Of a stretch of DNA of 21,396 nucleotides, positions 1 to 6,958 are shown piece by piece. Each line of letters opens with the position of its first letter. The first letter of the stretch is position 1. A model generated the notes under the pieces. The model was given only the letters and a program-made list of their open reading frames with translations, did no database searches and was not told the DNA's origin. The position numbers and the translations under genes were made by a program. The stretch is from CAYRFF01 sp964423575. GTDB lineage: Bacteria; Bacteroidota; Bacteroidia; Chitinophagales; Saprospiraceae. The DNA lies in contig CAYRFF010000050.1 of assembly GCA_964423575.1 (NCBI GenBank), forward strand, positions 1 through 21,396. Reading direction: 5' to 3'.

Positions 1-167
1 GTTCATAGAAATGAATGAATAATACGGTTCATTTCGGGAAACTACCGGCTCAAGTCAATCTACTTTCTATATAAGGGGTTTGTTTCTGAAAACCCTGTTT
101 AGGCTCTCTATATTTCAGTATTCATGCCGATAGGATTCTTTTTTTAAAACGTTTTGGACAGGTGTGA
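1..167. other. Non-coding left edge
   Basis: No reading frame with protein-like content is supported here on either strand. It lies downstream of the minus-strand butanediol dehydrogenase gene and its terminator. I see no RNA gene, repeat or clear promoter. A gene outside the window could have its upstream or downstream region here. Confidence 0.5.
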
Positions 168-211
168 GTCAATAAATAAAAAAGCCCGCAGCTTTCTCAA
201 CTCCGGGCTTT
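168..211 (-). terminator. Rho-independent terminator of the butanediol dehydrogenase gene
   Basis: The arms AAAGCCCG (181-188) and CGGGCTTT (204-211) form an 8-bp perfect stem. Read on the minus strand, the stem is followed by a T-rich tract (complement of 168-183). It begins about 25 bp after the stop codon of the minus-strand dehydrogenase, the expected place for its terminator. Confidence 0.85.
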
Positions 212-234
212 CATTTAATCAACGATTACTTTTA

Positions 235-1296
235 TTATCGTTCCAGATCCACGAGGATTTTTACTTCAGAAGGACTGCTGACAAGTGCTTCAAAACCTTT
301 GTCCACAATCTCGTCTAGTGAAATCGTACTTGTTACTAGTTTCTCTACCGGAAGACGTCCACTGCTTATCATTGCGATTACTTGAGGAAATATATTACGA
401 TATCCAATAATTCCTTTGATAGTTAATTCGCGTAATGCCTGGTCGAGAGCATCGTGGCTTACGTTCTTGGCAAAGAGGGCAACAAGTACTGCCGTTCCTC
501 CATTTCTCAGACTCTTAATTCCGGAGTCATAGGAAGCTTGAACTCCTGCTGCATCGATGAAGATATCTGCACCGATTCCTGTCAATTCGCGGATTTTGGC
601 TGGGATATCGACTTCCATAGGGTTGAATGCATGAGTAGCACCTACCTCCTTTGCCTTTTTCAGTCTGCTTTCGGATAAGTCACTGACAAATATCTGTGAT
701 GCACCTGCAGCGACTGCAACCTGAACAGTCAACAAACCTATCGGTCCTGCACCGGATACAAAAACAGTGTCACCCATTTTCATCCCACTCTGCTCAAGTG
801 CATAAGCAGCTACAGCAGCCGGCTCGACAATTGCACCCTGCTCAAAGCTCACGTTATCAGGAATTTTGTGAACCATATAATCTTCTACAACGACATACTT
901 AGCGAATGCGCCATTTGCCGTAAGGCCCACAAAACCTAGTGGTTCCGTAAGGTTATATTCTCCTCTCTCGATAAACGGGCTTTCAGGGTTTCTGAAAATA
1001 GGCTCAACGACCACACGGTCGCCTTTCTTAAATCCGCTTACATTTTTTCCTACTTCTTCTACAATGCCTGAGAACTCATGCCCCAGTGTTGTTACGCCTT
1101 GATGACCGTTTAAAGGATAGGGAGCATCATAAGGGATCAAGTATGGACCGTGTGCGTATTCATGCAGGTCTGATCCGCATATTCCGGTGAACTTTACTGC
1201 AATTTTGACCTGATTGTCATTAGGTGTAGGAACTTCTGCCTGTTCCACTCTGATATCTTTAGCTCCGTACCAGCGAGCTGCTTTCATTGTTGCCAT
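235..1296 (-). CDS. (R,R)-2,3-butanediol dehydrogenase-like zinc alcohol dehydrogenase
   Basis: A 353-residue medium-chain zinc-dependent dehydrogenase, probably interconverting 2,3-butanediol and acetoin with NAD(H) in the cytoplasm. Catalytic-zinc residues are visible: C40 in GICGSDLHEY, H73-E74 in GHEF and E158 in VEPAA. The Rossmann glycine motif GAGPIG (182-187) is followed by D206, which favours NAD over NADP. The structural-zinc four-cysteine lobe is absent. The sequence strongly resembles Bacillus BdhA (shared GICGSDLHEY, GDRVVVEPIF and VKGIIGYR motifs) and has similar length. The start could be M1 or M4 (MKAARWY); the shorter start matches the Bacillus protein better. No acetolactate synthase or decarboxylase gene lies nearby, so the substrate is inferred from family alone. 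A 10-bp-arm inverted repeat lies 30-57 bp upstream of the start. Confidence 0.88.
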   Translation of the reverse strand: MATMKAARWYGAKDIRVEQAEVPTPNDNQVKIAVKFTGICGSDLHEYAHGPYLIPYDAPYPLNGHQGVTTLGHEFSGIVEEVGKNVSGFKKGDRVVVEPIFRNPESPFIERGEYNLTEPLGFVGLTANGAFAKYVVVEDYMVHKIPDNVSFEQGAIVEPAAVAAYALEQSGMKMGDTVFVSGAGPIGLLTVQVAVAAGASQIFVSDLSESRLKKAKEVGATHAFNPMEVDIPAKIRELTGIGADIFIDAAGVQASYDSGIKSLRNGGTAVLVALFAKNVSHDALDQALRELTIKGIIGYRNIFPQVIAMISSGRLPVEKLVTSTISLDEIVDKGFEALVSSPSEVKILVDLER

Positions 1297-1325
1297 AATA
1301 TAAAAATTTAAAAGTTTGTGAATAG

Positions 1326-1353
1326 CTATTACGCAAAATAGTATGCGTAATAG
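1326..1353 (-). promoter_or_regulatory. Perfect inverted repeat upstream of butanediol dehydrogenase
   Basis: CTATTACGCA (1326-1335) and TGCGTAATAG (1344-1353) are perfect 10-bp inverted arms separated by 8 bp. The centre is about 43 bp upstream of the dehydrogenase start, in promoter or leader position. It could be an operator for a dimeric regulator or a leader hairpin; no T tract follows, so a terminator is unlikely. Confidence 0.5.
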
Positions 1354-1492
1354 AATGATTGCCCTGTCTATACTATACGGAAAATAGTCGAGAATTCATA
1401 GTAATGTGAGGGTGGAATTGTAAATGAAATGTTAAGGATATTAGTGGGGAAGTGTGTTTTTGGCAGTGTCGGGCTCGCCAATCCTTTCAGGC

Positions 1493-2257
1493 TTAACGAT
1501 CCCTATCCCACTTCCTCAATTTCATCTCCCCATTCTCTAGCGTCGCATAAGTAAAATGCTCTATCCAGTCGCCGAGGTTTACATAACGGCTTTTTTCATT
1601 GCTGAGAGTTAGGTCAAGCGGTAGATGTCGATGACCAAAGACAAAATAATCTATGTCTTCCCCGGATTCTAGCACCGTTTCGCAATGTTGCACGAGGAAT
1701 TCTTTTTCCTTATGAAATTCAGCACTTTCCTGATGGGAGTTTCTGCTACTTCGCGACCATGCTCGGGCAATACGCATCCCGATATCCGGATGCATCCAGC
1801 GGAACATAAACTGGGCAACCGGAGAGTCAAATATCCTTTTCAGTACTTTATAAGTTTTATCGCCGGGGCCAAGACCGTCTCCGTGTCCGATTTCCAGACT
1901 TTTACCTTGAAGTGTTCTGTGAATCGGCTTTCTGTGTACCGGGATTCCCAGTTCATCCTCAAAGTAACCGTACATCCACATATCGTGGTTTCCTGTAAAG
2001 GCTTCAATAGGCATGCCTACATCGCGCAATTCAGCAAGTTTGCCGAGGAAACGGGTTGTGCCCTTGGGGATAACGGTTTTGTATTCGTGCCAGAAGTCGA
2101 AGAGATCTCCGACGAGATATAAAGCACCATTCTCTCGGTCCAGACTGTTGAGCCAATCTACAACGATTTTCTCTCGCTGCAATGCTTCATCTCCTTTCTC
2201 CAGCCCCAGATGGAAATCCGAGGCAAAATAATATATTTTCTTATCGCTGATGCTCAT
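1493..2257 (-). CDS. lpxH: UDP-2,3-diacylglucosamine diphosphatase (LpxH-type)
   Basis: A 254-residue calcineurin-like metallophosphoesterase. It is expected to hydrolyse UDP-2,3-diacylglucosamine to lipid X and UMP, a step of lipid A synthesis at the inner face of the inner membrane. Metal-binding motifs appear in the usual order: D14-x-H16 (SDFHLG), GDLFDFW with D51, GNHD (89-92), GHGDG with H125 and GHRH with H209/H211. The family length is about 240 residues, so it is complete. The start at 2257 is supported by a -7 box TATCTTTG only 5 bp upstream. That implies a leaderless or nearly leaderless mRNA. It stands alone, divergent from the SatD/DUF3307 operon. The membrane-proximal helical insertion (about 130-185) is rich in Arg and aromatic residues, as in LpxH. 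Confidence 0.85.
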   Translation of the reverse strand: MSISDKKIYYFASDFHLGLEKGDEALQREKIVVDWLNSLDRENGALYLVGDLFDFWHEYKTVIPKGTTRFLGKLAELRDVGMPIEAFTGNHDMWMYGYFEDELGIPVHRKPIHRTLQGKSLEIGHGDGLGPGDKTYKVLKRIFDSPVAQFMFRWMHPDIGMRIARAWSRSSRNSHQESAEFHKEKEFLVQHCETVLESGEDIDYFVFGHRHLPLDLTLSNEKSRYVNLGDWIEHFTYATLENGEMKLRKWDRDR

Positions 2258-2262
2258 CGGGG

Positions 2263-2270
2263 CAAAGATA
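2263..2270 (-). promoter_or_regulatory. -7 promoter box of lpxH
   Basis: Minus strand TATCTTTG matches TAnnTTTG exactly. Only 5 bp separate it from the lpxH ATG, so transcription would start at or within a few bases of the start codon. The -33 TTG is only partly matched (TTA). Confidence 0.55.
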
Positions 2271-2407
2271 GGGAGTAAATGTTAAATGGTAAGTGTTGTG
2301 AAGTTGTAAAGTCGAGGAGCTGTAAAGTTGTTGAATACGTTTTTCACTAATGGCGTCAACATTTAAATTATTATCCCCTAATTAACCAATAAAAGTAATT
2401 ATCCGTA

Positions 2408-2449
2408 AAATAGCAGATATTTTGGAAATTCGCTTAAATAGCAGATATT
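2408..2449 (+). repeat. Two direct copies of a 14-bp motif before the SatD-like gene
   Basis: AAATAGCAGATATT occurs at 2408-2421 and again at 2436-2449, exactly 28 bp apart. The second copy ends 16 bp before the ATG at 2466. This phasing, next to a gene whose product ends in a helix-turn-helix, suggests an operator, possibly autoregulatory. The sites are seen directly; the function is inferred. Confidence 0.6.
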
Positions 2450-2465
2450 GTATGAAAGATTGCGT

Positions 2466-3071
2466 ATGAAAAAACTGATTGGCATAATTACGGGAGATAT
2501 AGTTCACTCCAGGCAAGTAGAAAAATCGATATGGTTAACTGCACTGGAGGAAATTCTTTCTGAGTTGGGGAAGAGCAACCATAACTGGCAGATATTCCGC
2601 GGCGATAGTTTCCAGCTTAGGACGGAAGCAACTGAAAGCCTGCGTCATGCACTCCTTATTAAGGCGAGGATAAAGCAGATACGCGGCCTTGATGTGCGTA
2701 TGGGTATAGGTATCGGGAACGGTGATTTTTCATCAGATATCAGAACAAGTATGGGGGAGGCTTATCTCAATTCCGGCAGATCTTTTGATAATCTCAGGAA
2801 GAACCGTCTGGAAATAAAAACCAGAAATAAGGACTGGGATGAAGAAATGAACCTCTACTTTGCCCTCGCCTCACTCATTATGGATAACTGGAAATCTGCT
2901 ACTGCAACAGATATAAAAGCCTCACTTCTTGCATTTCAACTAAATCAGAGCGAAATTGCAGAAATGCTCGGTAAAAGTCAGGGCACTTTGAGTGAAAACC
3001 TCAGGCGCGGCGGTTATGATGAAATCCGACGCTTATTACTGAGATATGAAAAAAGAATAGCACAATTATGA
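2466..3071 (+). CDS. SatD-family protein with C-terminal helix-turn-helix
   Basis: Of 201 residues from the ATG at 2466. An upstream TTG at 2448 is possible but falls inside the second 14-bp repeat, so I prefer the ATG. The N-terminus MKKLIGIITGDIVHSRQ is typical of the SatD family (Pfam SatD), whose biochemical role is unknown. The C-terminal part, around QSEIAEMLGKSQGTLSENLRR, reads as a helix-turn-helix, so it may bind DNA, perhaps its own upstream repeats. Its stop overlaps the start of the DUF3307 gene by 4 bp (ATGA), indicating translational coupling. The SatD/DUF3307 pairing recurs in Bacteroidota. There is no signal peptide, so it is cytoplasmic. Confidence 0.75.
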   Translation: MKKLIGIITGDIVHSRQVEKSIWLTALEEILSELGKSNHNWQIFRGDSFQLRTEATESLRHALLIKARIKQIRGLDVRMGIGIGNGDFSSDIRTSMGEAYLNSGRSFDNLRKNRLEIKTRNKDWDEEMNLYFALASLIMDNWKSATATDIKASLLAFQLNQSEIAEMLGKSQGTLSENLRRGGYDEIRRLLLRYEKRIAQL

Positions 3072-3817
3072 TTGATTTATTCCTCGGTTTAATTCTTGCG
3101 CACATCGTCGGAGATTTCGTTTTTCTCCCGGAACGATGGCAGGATGACTTTGAGGAAAAATCGATTTTTTCGCCCCGGTTCTGGATTCATCTACTTATAG
3201 TAGCCATCAGTTTATTTGTCTTTGTACTGCTTCCGCAAATGTTAAATACCGGAATTATCGAGCTCTGTACTTTATATGCAAGCATTCTGTATTTTCTGTC
3301 ACATGCGATACTCGATGCCTTCAAAGCTCCGTTTATCAGGCCTGGAAACAGACGAATTCTTTTCTTCGCAAAACAATCGGCAGTGTTTCTGATAATTCTG
3401 ATAACAGCCATGGCTTGCTACCGTGAGTCTATTGTACTAATTGATATCTTTAATTCTCAGATTCTATTATTGCTTGTAGCATTGCTTACGCAGAGCTTTG
3501 TCTTGTCAACGATCATCCGCTATGCTATGAGTAAATGGGAAATGCCGGGCACAGCAAATGGACAGGAATCTTTACCGGAGGCCGGGAAATATATAGGCAT
3601 GCTGGAACGCTTGCTAATATTTGGTTTTGTGATTGCAGGGCATTGGGAGGCAGTAGGTTTTCTGCTTGCCGCGAAGTCGATATTCCGTTTTGGTGATCTT
3701 AGCAGGGCAAAGGACAGGAAATTGACTGAATATGTATTAATCGGGACTTTACTGAGTTTCTTTTTGGCGCTGGTAGTCAGTGTTGCTTATCGATACTTAA
3801 GTTTAAGTCTGTACTAG
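3068..3817 (+). CDS. DUF3307 membrane protein
   Basis: A 249-residue polytopic inner-membrane protein with about six or seven hydrophobic segments. The N-terminal half carries DUF3307 hallmarks: the start MIDLFLGLILAHIVGDFVF with a conserved AHxxGDF, and LSHAILDAFK near residue 77-86. It is translationally coupled to the SatD-like gene by an ATGA overlap. The function of the family is unknown. A fixed partner with an HTH-bearing SatD protein suggests a membrane-linked sensing or stress role, but nothing in the sequence shows a substrate. No terminator is evident after it; the minus-strand RNA candidate begins to overlap just downstream. Confidence 0.75.
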   Translation: MIDLFLGLILAHIVGDFVFLPERWQDDFEEKSIFSPRFWIHLLIVAISLFVFVLLPQMLNTGIIELCTLYASILYFLSHAILDAFKAPFIRPGNRRILFFAKQSAVFLIILITAMACYRESIVLIDIFNSQILLLLVALLTQSFVLSTIIRYAMSKWEMPGTANGQESLPEAGKYIGMLERLLIFGFVIAGHWEAVGFLLAAKSIFRFGDLSRAKDRKLTEYVLIGTLLSFFLALVVSVAYRYLSLSLY

Positions 3818-3819
3818 GC

Positions 3820-4240
3820 TTTTTGGTGGAGCTCATTAGTTTATTGAACCCACTTTGGGGTTCATAAATTGGGTGTAGCATACCCCCAGTTTCTTCTCCG
3901 CCATCGGCGGATTATCACTGGGGGTTACGCTTCTTAAACTGCCTTGCAGTTTCATTACTGGAATTGCTAATTTTAGAAAGAATACCGAAAGCTTCACCAG
4001 CGATACTCGTTCGCCAAGCATAACCGACTGAAGTCTCGGCATAGCCGGACCAATAGTCGTAAATCGACTATTGAGGAGGAAACCACGGACACCGTTCCGC
4101 GGCTTGTAATACAGTTGAATGGGAAATACTACTTGCTGTTCGCAGAAGCTCACAGTTCTTTCATCAGATTGACGTTTAGTCAATCTGGTATTGACTGATC
4201 GATACTGCACGCAATCATGGTGAAAAAGTACATCATAAAA
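3820..4240 (-). ncRNA. Candidate large structured non-coding RNA
   Basis: This ~420-base interval between two real genes is full of stable stems. They are 3846-3851/3858-3863 (6 bp); 3882-3890/3917-3925 (9 bp) enclosing 3897-3902/3906-3911; 3936-3942/3946-3952 (7 bp); 4051-4059/4065-4073 (9 bp); and 4165-4173/4179-4187 (9 bp). Two further pairings contain a G-U wobble on the minus strand but an A-C mismatch on the plus strand: 4083-4089/4096-4102, and the extension 3878-3881/3927-3930. That points to a minus-strand RNA. A -7 box TAACTTTG (4252-4245, minus) sits just upstream of the presumed 5' end near 4238. A 124-codon frame runs through the interval but resembles no protein I know and contains the hairpins, so I treat it as incidental. 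I could not match it to tmRNA, RNase P RNA, 6S, SRP RNA or a group I/II intron. Ends are approximate. Confidence 0.55.
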
Positions 4241-4244
4241 GCAA

Positions 4245-4271
4245 CAAAGTTACAATTGCGAATTGCAATTG
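4245..4271 (-). promoter_or_regulatory. Promoter of the candidate RNA with abutting palindrome
   Basis: The minus strand carries TAACTTTG (4252-4245), an exact TAnnTTTG box. Immediately upstream is the 19-bp palindrome CAATTGCGAATTGCAATTG (4253-4271, arms of 7 bp). It occupies the spacer between the -7 and -33 positions, a place where a bound repressor would block transcription. No clear -33 TTG is seen at the usual distance. Confidence 0.45.
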
Positions 4272-4292
4272 GCATAAATAAGTAAAACCATA

Positions 4293-4345
4293 AGACTAAG
4301 CATTTAGTCTACCTGAATAACTTCAATTATTTTTAAGTATATTTG
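4293..4345 (+). promoter_or_regulatory. Putative promoter of the uracil-DNA glycosylase gene with palindrome
   Basis: TATATTTG at 4338-4345 matches the -7 consensus. Upstream lies AGACTAAGCATTTAGTCT (4293-4310), with perfect 7-bp arms around a 4-bp centre. The -33 TTG is not clear. Transcription would start near 4351. Confidence 0.4.
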
Positions 4346-4404
4346 AAGAAAATCACTGAATTATCAACTACTTAGCTGACGACATACTGGATTATTACGG
4401 TGAA

Positions 4405-5073
4405 TTGAAGCCCTACAAACCTCTGGGAGAGGGGGTGGAATACCTCAACCCTTATGAATCTGAAGAAGTCAGGGACTTCGTAGAGAAATTTTACCGCAAA
4501 TATTACTCTGATAACAATCTTAGGACGCTTATAATCGGTATCAACCCGGGAAGATTCGGTGCCGGAATAACGGGGATTCCCTTTACGGATCCGATTAAAC
4601 TTGAAGAAGATTGCGGTATTGAGAACAGCTTTGAAAAACGAGCGGAGTTATCTGCTGATTTTGTCTACAAATTAATCGATGCCTATGGCGGACCGGAAGT
4701 ATTTTATGGTGATTTTTATATTACATCCGTAAGTCCTCTGGGATTTGTGAAGGGAGGGAAGAATTTTAATTATTATGACTCAAATGCCGTCTTTAAAGCA
4801 CTGCTCCCACATTTGCAAAAGCATATAAAATGGCATTTTACGCATGGAATATCTGCGGACACAGTTGTGAACTGGGGGAAGGGGAAAAATATGCAGTATC
4901 TCGACAAATTATTTGAGCGAAAGCCTTACAAAGAAGTGCTTAATCTGCCACACCCACGCTGGGTAATGCAATATCGCAGGAAGTCGGTTGATGAGTGGCT
5001 GGAGAAAATGGCCGATTCCATGCGACAGGCACATGAGGAGAATCTGGAACGTAGGGAGAAGTCAGGAAGATAG
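4405..5073 (+). CDS. SMUG2-like uracil-DNA glycosylase (DUF4918)
   Basis: A 222-residue DNA repair enzyme expected to excise uracil from DNA. Motif 1 GINPGRFGAG (45-54) followed by TGIPFTDP (56-63) matches the SMUG-like active site (compare GMNPGPFG of SMUG1). The second motif is HPRW at 183-186. The short HPRW with downstream YRR fits SMUG2/DUF4918 rather than classical Ung. The start is uncertain: there is no ATG, and the first usual codon is TTG at 4405. The same frame stays open back to the TGA at 4357-4359, and codons 4360-4404 read like the N-terminal helix of the family. A rare ATT/ATC start near 4360 is therefore possible. A -7 box at 4338-4345 fits either choice. It is monocistronic. 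Confidence 0.75.
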   Translation: MKPYKPLGEGVEYLNPYESEEVRDFVEKFYRKYYSDNNLRTLIIGINPGRFGAGITGIPFTDPIKLEEDCGIENSFEKRAELSADFVYKLIDAYGGPEVFYGDFYITSVSPLGFVKGGKNFNYYDSNAVFKALLPHLQKHIKWHFTHGISADTVVNWGKGKNMQYLDKLFERKPYKEVLNLPHPRWVMQYRRKSVDEWLEKMADSMRQAHEENLERREKSGR

Positions 5074-5145
5074 CATTTCGGGCCTATTTATCGTTTGTTG
5101 GTAGAGATAAGTGGTAGATTTTCTGCGGATAATAAAATATAATCT

Positions 5146-5153
5146 TACTTTTG
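5146..5153 (+). promoter_or_regulatory. -7 promoter box before the coiled-coil membrane protein
   Basis: TACTTTTG matches TAnnTTTG. The predicted transcript start near 5160 lies downstream of the TTG at 5151. This argues for the ATG at 5187 as the real start of the next gene. Confidence 0.5.
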
Positions 5154-5186
5154 TCTAATTGGAAACAGGTAGAAACGCAGACAATT

Positions 5187-5780
5187 ATGAAAGTTTTTAA
5201 ACATGGTTTTGCACTCTTATTACTGCTGATTGCAGGTATGGCTTATGCACAGGCAGATGCGGAGGGGATTACGAGTCTCGAGGAAGGGACGGTTCACGAG
5301 AAGTTTGATTTTATTAAGCAAAAGTCCGGGAATTATCTAGATAATAAGGTTGTGAAACTGGTTGATCTCAATGCGATGCAGCAGATTGTGCAGGACAGTC
5401 TGCGTGCAGAGAGAGCTGCGATATCTGAATTGCGACTTGCTCGTAAGGTAAGTCAGGATTCTCTGGCAAAGGTGAAGAAAGAATTAAAAGAAGTAGAGGA
5501 AGCGCTTGTCGCAGTAGAAGAGAAGAGCGAAAAGATGAGTTTCTTGGGCGCTCCGGTGAGTAAGGGCGCTTTCAGCAGTATCATGTGGGCACTCGTGCTG
5601 CTTTCACTAGGTGGACTTATCTTTGTCCTATACAGTGGAAGGGAGAACAGAGATGTTGTAGAAAAAACAAAAGAATCGCTCGACAGAATTCAGGAAGAAT
5701 ATGATGGTTTCCGTAAGAGGGCACTGGAGCGTGAACAGAAATTGAAGCGAGACCTGATTGATGCACAGAATAAAGGCTAA
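5187..5780 (+). CDS. Signal-peptide, coiled-coil, single-TM protein (often mis-named tRNA (guanine-N1)-methyltransferase)
   Basis: Of 197 residues from ATG 5187. Residues 1-21 are a signal peptide ending AYA|Q. A Glu/Lys-rich coiled coil spans roughly 68-117, a transmembrane helix 129-149, and a charged helical tail 155-197. The layout, with a segment like MSFLGAPVSKGAFSSIMW before the TM and FRKRALEREQKLKRDL after it, matches a family conserved in Bacteroidota. Databases often label that family a tRNA methyltransferase, but no methyltransferase fold is visible, so the label should not be used. It should sit in the inner membrane with the coiled coil in the periplasm. Function unknown. A small membrane protein follows after 97 bp. 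Confidence 0.7.
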   Translation: MKVFKHGFALLLLLIAGMAYAQADAEGITSLEEGTVHEKFDFIKQKSGNYLDNKVVKLVDLNAMQQIVQDSLRAERAAISELRLARKVSQDSLAKVKKELKEVEEALVAVEEKSEKMSFLGAPVSKGAFSSIMWALVLLSLGGLIFVLYSGRENRDVVEKTKESLDRIQEEYDGFRKRALEREQKLKRDLIDAQNKG

Positions 5781-5877
5781 AACTAGTATTTTACCTGCTT
5801 TTCTGAGGGAGTACGACTTGCGGGTGTGTCGAGATTGATTTTTTGATAAGATTTCCTGAACTAAGAGAGAATTAACC

Positions 5878-6270
5878 ATGCTTTTTATAAAAATACTTGC
5901 TGCTTTCTTTTTCCTGGCTAGTCTTGGCAGCCTGGCAATATACCGTAAGCAGGTCGCTGAGGCAAAGATTTCACAGCCGACATCTTTCAAGTACGTGAGT
6001 TATCTTTTATCCTTTGCACCGGTCGTACTTTTCGTAATATTGCTGATGGAAATGGTAGACTTAGCCTGGTATTGGCTGGCCCTGATTATCGTGCCATCAT
6101 TTATTCTGTCATCTGTCCCTGCTGCCTTATACATTTCCGTGTTTGGGAAAATGCAGGAGGTCAAAGATCATAAGACGGGAGAAGTCCTTAAGCAGAATAA
6201 TTTTCTCATGGATAGTATAATTACCCTTGCAATAGGATTGGTACTTATGGCTGTGGGGTATTTCTTCTGA
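5878..6270 (+). CDS. Small four-helix membrane protein of unknown function
   Basis: A 130-residue hydrophobic protein starting MLFIKILAAFFFLASLG. Four transmembrane segments are apparent, near 3-21, 41-59, 64-90 and 110-130. A short charged cytoplasmic loop with KDHKTGEVLKQ lies before the last. I do not recognise the family. It lies 97 bp after the coiled-coil membrane protein on the same strand, without an obvious terminator between them, so they may be co-transcribed. Confidence 0.6.
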   Translation: MLFIKILAAFFFLASLGSLAIYRKQVAEAKISQPTSFKYVSYLLSFAPVVLFVILLMEMVDLAWYWLALIIVPSFILSSVPAALYISVFGKMQEVKDHKTGEVLKQNNFLMDSIITLAIGLVLMAVGYFF

Positions 6271-6358
6271 GAACAAGAATGTAAGATGAGTGGTAGTCAA
6301 ACTAAAAGGGAATTGATTCCTCAATTCCCCTATAATTCATGTTATATATAAGCGTAGC

Positions 6359-6877
6359 TTAGATCTTTTCCATCACAGTACCACAATTGCTACAGGTACG
6401 CTTTTCTTCATTTGCATAAAAAGCTTCCAGTGCGGCTTTCAGCTGATGTACAATATCCTCGAGTTCAAAGCTCTCTTCATTCAGTTTTTCACCACAATTG
6501 TCGCAGTACCATAATAACTTATCCAGTTCTCCTTCACGGCGGTTTCTTTCTATGACAAGGCCGACAGTATTGGCCGGACGCTGTGGGGAGTGAGGAGTGT
6601 GAGGTGGAAGCAGGAACATTTCGCCCTCCTTTATCTCTATATCTTCTTTTTCCCCTTCCTTATTTATAATCTTCAGGGTAATATCACCTTCGATTTGGTA
6701 AAACAGCTCTTCTCCATCCTGATAATGATAATCTTTACGACCATTGGGGCCGCCTACAATCATGACGATAAAATCCTCGTGGATATCATAAATTTTCTTA
6801 TTTCCTACAGGAGGCTTTAGTAGGTCCCGGTTGTCATCAATCCATTTCTGAAGATTAAAAGGTTTGGCAATGCTCAT
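6359..6877 (-). CDS. nbaC: 3-hydroxyanthranilate 3,4-dioxygenase
   Basis: A 172-residue cupin dioxygenase that opens the ring of 3-hydroxyanthranilate to 2-amino-3-carboxymuconate semialdehyde. This is a step of tryptophan/kynurenine degradation and of quinolinate formation. The Fe(II) ligands are visible as H51 and E57 (DYHYQDGEELFY) and H96 (HTPHSPQRP). Substrate-binding arginines R47 and R100 and E110 (VIERNR) are present. The bacterial-type C-terminal rubredoxin-like site is complete: C125, C128 (CDNC) and C162, C165 (CSNC). Length is typical for bacterial enzymes (about 174). It is divergent from an SDR gene that often accompanies kynurenine genes. Kynureninase and kynurenine monooxygenase genes are not in the window. 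Confidence 0.93.
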   Translation of the reverse strand: MSIAKPFNLQKWIDDNRDLLKPPVGNKKIYDIHEDFIVMIVGGPNGRKDYHYQDGEELFYQIEGDITLKIINKEGEKEDIEIKEGEMFLLPPHTPHSPQRPANTVGLVIERNRREGELDKLLWYCDNCGEKLNEESFELEDIVHQLKAALEAFYANEEKRTCSNCGTVMEKI

Positions 6878-6893
6878 TTCTTGTATATTTTTG
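6864..6893 (+). promoter_or_regulatory. Promoter of the SDR gene
   Basis: TTG (6864-6866) and TATTTTTG (6886-6893) match the Bacteroidota -33 and -7 elements with a 19-bp spacer. The -33 element lies inside the first codons of the divergent dioxygenase gene, so the two transcription units overlap at their 5' ends. The expected leader is about 60 nt. Confidence 0.65.
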
Positions 6894-6958
6894 TTTTGTA
6901 ATAATATAAGCTGATATTTCAGAGCTTTAATATAAAGAAACTTTAATAAAAAGAAGAA

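Noticed and set aside
2294..2331. Degenerate GTTGTAAAGT-like micro-repeats between lpxH and the SatD gene
   Set aside because: Short, imperfect and low complexity; no link to a promoter element could be shown.
3836..4210. 124-codon minus-strand reading frame
   Set aside because: It runs through the hairpins of the candidate RNA and resembles no protein I know. The structure and promoter explain the region better.
3820..4240. tmRNA or RNase P RNA in the structured minus-strand interval
   Set aside because: The 3' end GAGCTCCACCA looks like tmRNA, but there is no GGNTTCGAC 5' motif, no matching acceptor strand, no T-arm and no tag frame. RNase P core signatures (GAGGAAAGTCC, ACAGAA) are also missing.
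5187..5780. tRNA (guanine-N1)-methyltransferase annotation
   Set aside because: The protein is a signal-peptide, coiled-coil, single-TM protein with no SPOUT/TrmD motifs; the name is a propagated database error.
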